Shown: positions 44,377-51,875 of the stretch, piece after piece
Position numbering within the stretch: the first letter of the stretch is position 1
Layout: each line of letters begins with the position of its first letter
Assembly: GCF_022690765.1 (NCBI RefSeq)
Contig: NZ_JALCZA010000004.1
Location: 62,374 to 126,373 of the forward strand
Origin: Anaeromyxobacter oryzisoli
Lineage (GTDB): Bacteria > Myxococcota > Myxococcia > Myxococcales > Anaeromyxobacteraceae
Direction of reading: 5' to 3'
DNA: 64,000 bases
Notes under the pieces: model-generated
Told to the model about the DNA's origin: nothing
The model's input: only the letters and a program-made list of their open reading frames with translations
The model's database searches: none
Position numbers and translations under genes: made by a program

Positions 44377-44903
44377 AGCGCCTTCGACCGATCCGGCGCC
44401 ACGTGGCCGCGCGCGAGCTGGTCGGCGCGCTCGAGGAGCGTGGGCATGCGATGCGCCCCGTGCATGCCTCGGACGAGCGCGGCCGCCCGGTGGACGTCCA
44501 TCCCGACCGCGCCGACGAACAGCGGCCGGCGGCTGCCGCCGCGGAGGACGGGCACCGCGCTCCCGCCCGCGAACGCGGACTTCGCGACGCCGACGACGGC
44601 CCACCGCGCGCCGATCGCCTCGTGGAGCCGCGCCCCGAGCCCGGGCTCACCCGCGCGGAGCCAGACGTGGCCGTCCACGATCGCCGCCTCGACGGGATGG
44701 CGCTCCTCCACCTTCGTGACGGCCTCGAGGAGGAACGGCAGCTCCCGCCTGTAGAACGCGCCCGGCTCGTACGGCGCAGGCTCCGCGTCGGAGCGGGTCA
44801 CGTACTCGAGGATCGACGCCTCGTCCGACCACGCCGCGAAGCCAACCGCCGCGGTGGTCGCCGCGTGCGCCGCGTAGTGGACGTCCAGGGCGACGAGCAT
44901 CAC
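44358..44903 (-). CDS. Endonuclease V-like protein, N-terminally short
   Basis: A 181-residue protein of the deaminated-DNA repair nuclease (EndoV) fold. It keeps the likely catalytic acids Asp7 (VALDVHY), Glu54 (FYRRELP) and Asp77 (IVDGHV), with spacing like Asp43/Glu89/Asp110 of the Thermotoga enzyme, the PYxP wedge as PYEPG, and GVAKSAF matching the conserved lysine region. What is missing is the first 35 or so residues of usual EndoV, including its first helix. Divergence elsewhere is high, so activity on inosine DNA or RNA is uncertain. No frame with the missing part is seen upstream. Confidence 0.72.
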   Translation of the reverse strand: MMLVALDVHYAAHAATTAAVGFAAWSDEASILEYVTRSDAEPAPYEPGAFYRRELPFLLEAVTKVEERHPVEAAIVDGHVWLRAGEPGLGARLHEAIGARWAVVGVAKSAFAGGSAVPVLRGGSRRPLFVGAVGMDVHRAAALVRGMHGAHRMPTLLERADQLARGHVAPDRSKALYSSPG

Positions 44904-44982
44904 CCCGGTGATACCCTGCTCGCCTCACGGCCGCTCTCCGAACCGAAGAGGCGCTCTCACCGACGTCCGCGGGGGGCGCCCC

Positions 44983-46197
44983 TCACGCGCGGTAAGGATC
45001 GGGCTCGCCGATCGAGCGGTACATCGCCTGGCGCAGCGCGGCTTCCCGCGGATCCTGCAGGTGGGTGCCCATTCGATTCGGGATGTACGCGTAACCGATC
45101 CCGGCGTGGGGATCGGCGAAGCCAGAGGATCCCCCTGCCCCCGGGAATCCGAACGCGCTCGGGTGCGCGAACGGGTTCCTCGGGCTGGGCTTCGCGAAGC
45201 CGAGGGAGAGCTGGATCTCCACCTTCAAGCACTCGTCGCGGAAGCCGTGGACCGGGCGGACCGCGGGCGACATGAGCTGCCGCAGGGTCTCCTCGCGCAG
45301 CCCGAGCTCGCTCCCGCCGGTCGCGAACACGCCGTAGGCCCGCGCCATCGCGCGTGCCGTGCCCACCCCTCCTCCGGCGGGCACCTCCAGATTGCGGGCG
45401 TAGACGTGGTCGCTCTCCGCGGGCAGCTCCGACCCCAGCAGCGCCCGGCGGATGCGCGATCGCGGGTTCAATATCGGGAGGACCAGCGGCAGAGGCATCC
45501 CGACCATCGCACCGAGCATGCTCGCCGTGCGAAGCGGAGCCAGCCTCGAGTCCGGGATCTCCTCCGGGAGCCGGATGTAGAAGTCGATCCCCAGCGGCGT
45601 CGCGATCTCCTCGTGGAAGAACCGTCCCAGGGTCCGGTGCCCGGGGTCCACCCGCCGCAGCAGCTCGCTCTCGTAGAAGCCGATGGTGATCGCGTGATAG
45701 GCCTGGCGTTCGCCGGGCGGCCAGGCGGGCTTCTGCCGCGCGAGGACGACGGCCAGCTGGTCGGGATCCGCGACGAGGCTCCTCACCGGTCGCTCGTCCA
45801 GGGCGAACAGCCCCGCCTGGTGCGACAGGAGTTGCCGGACGGTGATCCGTCCCTTGCCCTGCTGGGCGAACTCCGGCCAGTAGGTGCTCACGTGCTCGTC
45901 GTAGTCGAGGAGCCCTCGCGAATGGGCGAGCGCCATCGCCAGGCCCGCCATGCCCTTGGTCGTCGAGTGGACCAGGGCCATGGTGTCCTCTTCCCACGGT
46001 TCGCCCGTCTCCTCGTTCCGGATGCCGCCCCAGAGATCGACGACCTTCTCGCCGCGCAGATAGACGCAGCAGGCCGCACCCAGCTCACCGCGGCGCTCGA
46101 AGTTCTCGATGAACGCTTCGCTGACCGGCTCGAACCCTGGCCTGGTGAAGCCCGCGATGGCGTGCCTCACCGTCCCGGCCCCCTCGCGCTCGCTCAT
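44983..46197 (-). CDS. Beta-lactamase-family serine hydrolase (EstB-like)
   Basis: A 404-residue protein of the class C beta-lactamase/penicillin-binding-like esterase family. The nucleophile motif is S78-T-T-K81 in LVHSTTKGM, with LDYDEHVSTYWPEFAQQGKGRITVRQLLSHQAG after it and a late FGFPGAGGSSGF that may supply the third motif. No signal peptide is present, which fits a cytoplasmic esterase of the EstB type rather than a beta-lactamase. The ATG at 46197 is preferred over a GTG 12 bp upstream because GTGGGTG then serves as ribosome site. Confidence 0.88.
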   Translation of the reverse strand: MSEREGAGTVRHAIAGFTRPGFEPVSEAFIENFERRGELGAACCVYLRGEKVVDLWGGIRNEETGEPWEEDTMALVHSTTKGMAGLAMALAHSRGLLDYDEHVSTYWPEFAQQGKGRITVRQLLSHQAGLFALDERPVRSLVADPDQLAVVLARQKPAWPPGERQAYHAITIGFYESELLRRVDPGHRTLGRFFHEEIATPLGIDFYIRLPEEIPDSRLAPLRTASMLGAMVGMPLPLVLPILNPRSRIRRALLGSELPAESDHVYARNLEVPAGGGVGTARAMARAYGVFATGGSELGLREETLRQLMSPAVRPVHGFRDECLKVEIQLSLGFAKPSPRNPFAHPSAFGFPGAGGSSGFADPHAGIGYAYIPNRMGTHLQDPREAALRQAMYRSIGEPDPYRA

Positions 46198-46445
46198 GGC
46201 GACACCCACTCGTATTGTCGGTCGTCGTGCGCGGGAGGGTAGCTCCGCGCGCCGCGCGGGCCCGAGTCGTCAGGTGGGTCGTCCGACCAGGCGTCCGATG
46301 GGCGAGGAGACGCTCGGTCCGGCCGTCCGGCGCGGCAATCGGGCGCGGGGCCTGGGCTCGCCCTCGCGGCCATCCCGGTCGCGCGCGCCCGTGCGCCGCG
46401 TCACGATGGACGTACTCGTTTCCCGATTGGGGTGTCCGCCATTCC

Positions 46446-46473
46446 GCAATTCGGCGCGACAATTGGATATTGC
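46446..46473. promoter_or_regulatory. AT-rich nested inverted repeats before the YaiO operon
   Basis: In the 359-bp gene-free gap 46198-46556, the segment from about 46400 to 46480 is far more AT-rich than anything around it. It contains CAATT/AATTG and GCAAT/ATTGC as nested inverted repeats at 46446-46473. This is the natural place for the promoter or operator of the operon that begins about 85 bp further on. The rest of the gap shows nothing recognisable. Confidence 0.4.
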
Positions 46474-46556
46474 TGCTCGTTTGCGCGCGAGCGCCGCGCG
46501 AGCCCCACGTTCCCCCGACAGGCGATGCTTGCGGTCACGACTTATCGTCGCGGAAC

Positions 46557-46955
46557 TTGGACACGACCCAGACCATCGCGCCGCCTCGCCGAGTGACGAT
46601 CGTCGAGGACGACGAGAACATCGCCGGGCTGCTGCTGTTCCTGCTGGAGCGCGAGGGGTTCGCGCCCGAGATCGTCCGCGACGGGCGCGCGGCGATCGAG
46701 CTCGTCGCGGCGCACGGGCCGCCGTCCGCGGTCGTGCTGGACCACATGCTCCCGTACCGCGACGGCCTCGCGGTCGCGTCCGCGATGCGCGCCGATCCGC
46801 GCTGGAGCGACATCCCGATCCTGCTCCTGAGCGCGGCGCAGGCCGTCGCCGAGCCGAGGTCCGGCGCCGCGCGCGTGGACGCCTGCATCGAGAAGCCCTT
46901 CGACCCGGCTGCCCTCGTCGCGAGCCTGAAGCGCCTCGCGCGGGAGGGTGCGTGA
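46557..46955 (+). CDS. Single-domain response regulator (receiver only)
   Basis: About 132 residues forming one receiver domain: acidic pair in VTIVEDDENIAGLL, phospho-acceptor Asp in SAVVLDHMLPYRDG, Ser in ILLLSAAQ and Lys in CIEKPFDP. No output domain, so it acts by protein contact. The start is uncertain; TTG at 46557 gives a short lead before the fold, whereas GTG at 46593 starts directly at the first strand. Its stop overlaps the GTG of the next gene by 4 bp, making it the first gene of a four-gene operon with a YaiO-like barrel, a HEAT protein and a glycosyltransferase, which it probably controls after translation. Confidence 0.85.
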   Translation: MDTTQTIAPPRRVTIVEDDENIAGLLLFLLEREGFAPEIVRDGRAAIELVAAHGPPSAVVLDHMLPYRDGLAVASAMRADPRWSDIPILLLSAAQAVAEPRSGAARVDACIEKPFDPAALVASLKRLAREGA

Positions 46956-47698
46956 CGCGCGCCGTCGCCGCGCTCGCGCTCGCGCTCCCGCTCGCCGCGC
47001 GCGCGGCGACGACCGTCGAGCTGAGCCAGGGCGCGGAGGCGCTCTCGGGCGACCGCCCGGCCTGGCGCGTGTCGGCGCTCGACGCGGTCTGGACCGGCGA
47101 GCCGGGCGCGGCGGTCGGCGGGAGCGTCCGGGAGCTCTCGCGCTTCGGGCTGGAGGACGTGGACGGCGCGATCTGGGCCCAGGCTCCGCTCGGGGGCTTC
47201 GTGCTCGGCGTCGAGGGCTCCGCCAGCCCCACGTGGCGGTTCGTGCCGCGCTGGTCCCTCGGGGCGCGCCTCGAGCGCGGGCTCGGCGACGGCTGGGTCG
47301 CCTCGCTGGCCTCGAGCGCGCGGCGCTACGAAGGCGACGTCGGCCGGACGACGGTGACGATCTCCAGCCTGGGCCTCGAGCGTTACTGGGATCGCTGGCG
47401 CGCGGCGGCGTACGCCACCGCGGCAGGGGTCGAAGGCGCCTGGGGCGGGAGCGGGCGCGCGGTGCTCGACCTTTACTACGGCGCGAGCGGGCGGGTGGGC
47501 GTGTCCGTCGCCGCCGGGCGCGAGCTGGAGAGCCTCGGCGGCGGGCAGGTCCTGCGCACCGACGTGCTCGCCGTCGCGCTCGCCGGCGCGCACCCCTTCG
47601 GCGCAGGCTGGGCGATGACCTGGGAGGTCTCGGCGCAGCGCCAGGGCGATCTCTACTCGCGGGCGGGAGGGCGCCTTGGACTCCGTCGCCGCTTTTGA
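46952..47698 (+). CDS. YaiO-like outer-membrane beta-barrel protein
   Basis: A 248-residue exported protein. A signal peptide (about residues 1-18, ending ARA) leads into a domain of repeated amphipathic strands (TTVELSQGAEALSGDRPAW; SLGLERYWDRWRAAAYATA; GRVGVSVAAGRELESLGGG) ending in an aromatic C-terminus LGLRRRF, as outer-membrane barrels do. The pattern matches the YaiO family; in E. coli yaiO lies beside the glycosyltransferase gene yaiP. The GTG start at 46952 overlaps the receiver gene by 4 bp. It would be the outer-membrane export or anchoring part of a polysaccharide system. Confidence 0.8.
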   Translation: MTRAVAALALALPLAARAATTVELSQGAEALSGDRPAWRVSALDAVWTGEPGAAVGGSVRELSRFGLEDVDGAIWAQAPLGGFVLGVEGSASPTWRFVPRWSLGARLERGLGDGWVASLASSARRYEGDVGRTTVTISSLGLERYWDRWRAAAYATAAGVEGAWGGSGRAVLDLYYGASGRVGVSVAAGRELESLGGGQVLRTDVLAVALAGAHPFGAGWAMTWEVSAQRQGDLYSRAGGRLGLRRRF

Positions 47699-48740
47699 GC
47701 CGGTCGTCCGGCTCGCGTGGGGGACCGCGCTCGTGTCCGTCGCGCTGAGCGCGGCGCTCGTGGTCCAGGTGCTCCGGATGCGGCGCCGGCTGGCGCGCCG
47801 GGAGCGCCGCGCCCAGGAGGTCTTCGCGCGCTGGCGGCCCATCCTGTTCGAGGCGGTCGCCGGCGGCAGCCCGTCGCTCCCGGCCCTCCCGCGCGAGGAG
47901 GAGGACGCCTTCCTCCTGCTCTGGATCCAGCTCCTCGACGGGATCCGGGGCGATTCGGTCGCGCGGCTCGCGGAGGTCGGCGCTCGCATGGGCGCGCGCC
48001 GCCTCGCGCTCGAGCGCATCGACGGCGGCGAAGCCCTCGGCCGCGTCCTCGCGCTGCGGACCTTCGGGTATCTCCAGCGCCCCGAGGATCGCGAGCGCGT
48101 CCTCCGCTGGCTGGACGACCCGAGGTCGTACATCTCGCTGGCGGCCGCTCGCGCGCTCGTCCGCATCGATCCCGAGCGCGCGGCGGACGAGCTCCTGCCG
48201 CGGCTCGTCGCGCGCGCGGACTGGCCGGTGCCGCTCTTCGCCGACGTGCTCGCGCAGGCGAGCCCGGCCCGTCTCTCGGCCCGTCTCTCGGCCCGCTTCG
48301 CGGCCCTGTGCGCGGAGCTCCCGCCGGCGCCGCTCGCGCGGCTCCTCCCGCTCGCGTCGATCGTGGACGAGCACGTCGTGGACGCCCTCCTCCGCCGGCT
48401 GCTCTCGCCCGGCCAGGAGCCCGAGGTGCTCGCCGCCGCGCTTCGCCTCGTCCGGAGCCCGGCGCTGCTCGAGCCGGTCCGGCGCGCCGCGTCCCACGAG
48501 GCGTGGTCCGTGCGCGTCCAGGCGGCCGCGGCGCTCGGGCGCGTCGGCGAGCCGCGCGATCGGGAGCTCGTCGCGAAGCTGCTGCGGGACGCCGAGTGGT
48601 GGGTCCGGTACCGCGCCGCCCAGGCGCTCGTCACGCGCCCGTACGGCGCCCCGGGCGAGCTTCGCGCGCTCGCCGGCTCCCTCGACGATCGCTTCGCGCG
48701 CGACATGGTGCAGCAGGTGCTGGCGGAGGTGCGCGCGTGA
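47676..48740 (+). CDS. Membrane-anchored HEAT-repeat protein
   Basis: A 354-residue protein with one N-terminal membrane helix (about residues 12-32) followed by basic residues (RMRRRLARRERRAQE) and a helical-repeat domain to the end. HEAT-like helix pairs are clear at ALRTFGYLQRPEDRERVLRWLDD, YISLAAARALVRIDP, WSVRVQAAAALGRVGEPRD and WWVRYRAAQALVTRPYG. By the positive-inside rule the repeats face the cytoplasm, where they could bind the glycosyltransferase or the receiver. Start TTG at 47676 has GGGAGGG 8 nt upstream; the gene overlaps its neighbour upstream by 23 bp and the next by 4 bp. Confidence 0.82.
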   Translation: MDSVAAFEPVVRLAWGTALVSVALSAALVVQVLRMRRRLARRERRAQEVFARWRPILFEAVAGGSPSLPALPREEEDAFLLLWIQLLDGIRGDSVARLAEVGARMGARRLALERIDGGEALGRVLALRTFGYLQRPEDRERVLRWLDDPRSYISLAAARALVRIDPERAADELLPRLVARADWPVPLFADVLAQASPARLSARLSARFAALCAELPPAPLARLLPLASIVDEHVVDALLRRLLSPGQEPEVLAAALRLVRSPALLEPVRRAASHEAWSVRVQAAAALGRVGEPRDRELVAKLLRDAEWWVRYRAAQALVTRPYGAPGELRALAGSLDDRFARDMVQQVLAEVRA

Positions 48741-50182
48741 CCCTGCTCCACGCCGTCGAGATCGTCGAGTGGGTCTTCCTCGCCTACTTCGTCGCGCTGA
48801 ACCTCTCGTACCTCGCCCTGAACCTCGTCTCCCTGGGCGTCATCAAGCGTGACGCCGACGCGCGCGCGTCCCTCCTCCTCCCCCGCTTCTTCTCCCAGCT
48901 CGAGCCGCCGGTGAGCGTCATCGTCCCCGCGTTCAACGAGGAGGCGACCATCGCCGGCACGATCCGCTGCCTCCTCCAGCTCGAGTACCCCGAGCTCGAG
49001 ATCGTGGTCGTGAACGACGGCTCGACCGACGGGACCCTCGACGTCCTCGTCCGCGAGCTCGACCTGGTCCGCTTCCCCGAGGCCTACCGGGTCTCGGTGC
49101 CCTCCACGCCGGTGCGAGGCGTCTACCGCTCGCTGCGCCACCGGAACGTGCGCGTCCTCGACAAGGAGAACGGCGGCAAGGCGGACGCGATGAACGCGGG
49201 CATCAACGCCGCGCGGTACCCGCTCTTCTGCGCGGTGGACGGCGACTCCGTGCTGCAGCGCGACAGCCTCACGCGCGTCGTGCGCCCGTTCCTCGAGGAC
49301 CCGACCACCATCGCCTGCGGCGGGACCATCCGCGTCGTGAACGGCTGCCGGGTGGTGGACGGGTTCATGGAGGAGGTCGGGTTGCCGCGCGGCTGGGTCG
49401 CGCGGGTGCAGGTGATCGAGTACCTCCGCGCGTTCCTGTTCGGCCGCCTCGGCTGGGCGCCGCTCAACGCGCTCCCGAACGTGTCCGGCGCGTTCGGCGT
49501 GTTCCGGCGCACCGCCGTCATCGCCGCGGGCGGCTACCGGACGGACACCGTGGGCGAGGACATGGAGCTCGTGCTTCGGCTGCACCGGCTCCACCACCTC
49601 GAGGGCCGCCCGTACCGGATCTCGTTCGTCCCGGATCCGATCTGCTGGACCGAGGTGCCCGAGACGCTCCGCGGCCTCCGGGCGCAGCGCATCCGCTGGC
49701 ACCGCGGGCTGCTGGAGTCCCTCGTCTGCAACTGGCGCCTCCTCCTCCACCCGCGCGGCGGCGCCGCCGGCTGGCTCACGGCGCCGAACCTCGTCGTCTT
49801 CGAGGCGCTCGGGCCGCTGGTCGAGGTGACGGGGTACGTCGTGATGGCCGCCGCCTTCGCGCTGGGCGTCGTCGCGTGGGGGTCGTTCGCGGCGTTCCTC
49901 GCCGCCGCGTTCGGGGTGGGCGCGCTCCTCTCGGCGAACGCGCTGTTCCTCGAGGAGCGGTCGTTCCACGTGTACCGACGGCCGCAGCACCTCGCGACCC
50001 TGCTCGCCGCGATCCTGGTGGAGAACCTCGGCTACCGGCAGCTCACGGCCTTCTGGCGCGTCGCCGGGATGGTCAACTGGATGTTCCGGCGGCCCATCGC
50101 GTGGGGCGCGCCCCCCGCCGACGCCCCGCCCGCCCACGACGGGACGACGCTCGCCGGGGGCGATCCGACCGGGACGCCGTGA
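48737..50182 (+). CDS. Family 2 glycosyltransferase, processive polysaccharide synthase-like
   Basis: A 481-residue inner-membrane GT2 enzyme. An N-terminal helix (about 10-35) precedes the catalytic domain with VIVPAFNEEATIAGTI, Asp94 in VVNDGSTDG, the D-x-D in AVDGDS near 168-170, the acceptor Asp in TVGEDMELVLR near 275, and QRIRW near 317, the set used by poly-beta-1,6-GlcNAc, cellulose and hyaluronan synthases. Three or four C-terminal helices follow (about 365-460). The GTG start overlaps the HEAT gene by 4 bp. No deacetylase, PilZ or TPR genes are beside it, so the product is an unidentified exopolysaccharide. Confidence 0.9.
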   Translation: MTLLHAVEIVEWVFLAYFVALNLSYLALNLVSLGVIKRDADARASLLLPRFFSQLEPPVSVIVPAFNEEATIAGTIRCLLQLEYPELEIVVVNDGSTDGTLDVLVRELDLVRFPEAYRVSVPSTPVRGVYRSLRHRNVRVLDKENGGKADAMNAGINAARYPLFCAVDGDSVLQRDSLTRVVRPFLEDPTTIACGGTIRVVNGCRVVDGFMEEVGLPRGWVARVQVIEYLRAFLFGRLGWAPLNALPNVSGAFGVFRRTAVIAAGGYRTDTVGEDMELVLRLHRLHHLEGRPYRISFVPDPICWTEVPETLRGLRAQRIRWHRGLLESLVCNWRLLLHPRGGAAGWLTAPNLVVFEALGPLVEVTGYVVMAAAFALGVVAWGSFAAFLAAAFGVGALLSANALFLEERSFHVYRRPQHLATLLAAILVENLGYRQLTAFWRVAGMVNWMFRRPIAWGAPPADAPPAHDGTTLAGGDPTGTP

Positions 50183-50280
50183 AGGATCGCGGGCCGCGGC
50201 CGGCGTGACGCGGCGCAGGCCCACCGCTCGGCGCAGGACGGGTTCCGGACCGGACCGCGGCGGCCGCCGCGCCCCGCCGC

Positions 50281-51732
50281 CTAGCTCGCCAACCTCGCCA
50301 TCCCGTGCGGGATGGGCGCGTCGAAGTGCTCGCGGTACCCCTTCATCATCTCGCGGAGGGCGCTCAGCATGTAGCGGCGCTTGAAGCCGTCCGGCAGCGC
50401 GAGCACCCGGGGCAGCTTCTGCGCGTAGAAGCGCATGTAGCACCGTCCGAGCGCCTCGGCGACCTCGTCGAGCGTCATCGCGTAGGGCTCGATGATGGGC
50501 GTGGCCAGGTTGTACTTGGAGTAATCGTGCACCCGCACCCGATGCTTGAGCGCCTCGTAGAGCGGCGTGAACGGCATCGGCGTGAGGACCGGGAAGACGG
50601 CGATGTCGGGGTCGAGCCGGATCGCGGTCTCGATGGTCCGCTCGATCGACTCCGGCGTCTCGGTGACGTGGCCGATCATGAACGACGCCTCGGTCATGAT
50701 GTCGTGCGCCCGCGCGAGCTCGAGCGCGCGCTCGTTCATGTCTACGCTGGTGCCCTTGTTGAGGCTGACGAGCTGCGCGTCGGTGCTGCCCTCCGCGCCC
50801 AGGTAGAGGTGGAAGATCCCCGCCGCCCTGTACTTGGGGAGCAGCTCCTCGTCCCGGATGACGTCCTCCACCCGCGTCTCCATGAGGAGCCCCACGCCGA
50901 GCTTCGCCTCGATGAGCCGGTCGAGCAGGTCCTCCCAGCGCGCGCGATCCTTCGTCGGGTAGGGGTCGATGAGCGTGATGAACTCGACGCCGTACTCGTC
51001 CACCAGCAGGCGCAGCTCGTCCATGACCGCCGCCGGCCGGCGCGCGCGCCAGTCGCCCCGCCAGAACGCGCGGTGGCTGCAGAAGGAGCAGCTCATCATG
51101 CAGCCGCGCGAGGTGAGGACGGCCGCCATGCGCCCCTTCGGCTCGACCCTGTACCGATAGCTGGGCCAGTCGAGGAGGTGCCAGGCCGGTCTCAGGGTGT
51201 CGAGATCGGCGATGTGCGGGCGGAGCGGCGTCGCGACCACCTCGCCGTCGCGGCGGAACGCGATGCCCTTCACCTCGTCGAGGCGCCCGCCGCCCAGGGC
51301 GGCGAGGAGCTCGGGCAGCGTCTCCTCGGGCTCGCCGCGGAGCACGACGTCGACGGAGCCCGGTCCGCCCGTGAGCAGCTCGGGGTAGCGGAAGGTCGGG
51401 AACGGCCCGCCGATCAGCGTGGTCGTCCGCGGGTCCTCCTCCTTCGCGATCCGGAGCGCCTCCAAGGCGGCCGGGACGACGGCGGTGGAGATCGCGCCGG
51501 TGACCGGGAGGTAGTCGTAGGCCATGACGACGTCCGGGCGGAAGCGCGCGATCTCGGCGCGGATGTCGTCGAAGGTGCCACCGTCCCTGCTCATCACGTC
51601 GAAGATGCGCGCCTCGTGTCCGGCGCCCTCGGCGGCGCCGGCGAGGTAGGCGATCTGGAGCGGCGGCCACCTCCCGATCAGCTCGACGCCCCAGTAGCGA
51701 TACGGCGGCACGACGAAGAGGATCCTGCTCAT
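50281..51732 (-). CDS. B12-binding radical SAM protein (BchE-like)
   Basis: A 483-residue enzyme with an N-terminal cobalamin-binding Rossmann-like domain (about 1-145; RWPPLQIAYLAGAAEGAGHE; TTLIGGPFPTFRYPELL) and a radical SAM barrel with the cluster cysteines C211, C215 and C218 in SRGCMMSCSFCSHRAF. Overall form and length resemble BchE, the oxygen-independent Mg-protoporphyrin ester cyclase, and related B12-radical SAM enzymes. Its upstream neighbour is a protoporphyrinogen-oxidase-like flavoprotein, which hints at a tetrapyrrole substrate, but this is inference. Start ATG at 51732 is followed directly by the conserved RILFVVPPY. Confidence 0.85.
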   Translation of the reverse strand: MSRILFVVPPYRYWGVELIGRWPPLQIAYLAGAAEGAGHEARIFDVMSRDGGTFDDIRAEIARFRPDVVMAYDYLPVTGAISTAVVPAALEALRIAKEEDPRTTTLIGGPFPTFRYPELLTGGPGSVDVVLRGEPEETLPELLAALGGGRLDEVKGIAFRRDGEVVATPLRPHIADLDTLRPAWHLLDWPSYRYRVEPKGRMAAVLTSRGCMMSCSFCSHRAFWRGDWRARRPAAVMDELRLLVDEYGVEFITLIDPYPTKDRARWEDLLDRLIEAKLGVGLLMETRVEDVIRDEELLPKYRAAGIFHLYLGAEGSTDAQLVSLNKGTSVDMNERALELARAHDIMTEASFMIGHVTETPESIERTIETAIRLDPDIAVFPVLTPMPFTPLYEALKHRVRVHDYSKYNLATPIIEPYAMTLDEVAEALGRCYMRFYAQKLPRVLALPDGFKRRYMLSALREMMKGYREHFDAPIPHGMARLAS

Positions 51733-51875
51733 CCGTGACCACTCCTGAGCCGAGGACGCGGAGCGCGCCATCCGCCAAGCACGTCCCGGCGCGGCATCTC
51801 CTCGGCAGCGCACCACTCGACGATCCATGCTCTTCGCACGCTTCGCGCCACCGAAGCAACCCCGGTGCCAGCCGT

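Noticed and set aside
46121-46140. tRNA-like T-arm string near GGCTCGAACCC
   Set aside because: It lies within the conserved coding part of the beta-lactamase-family gene and no acceptor stem or anticodon arm can be drawn around it.
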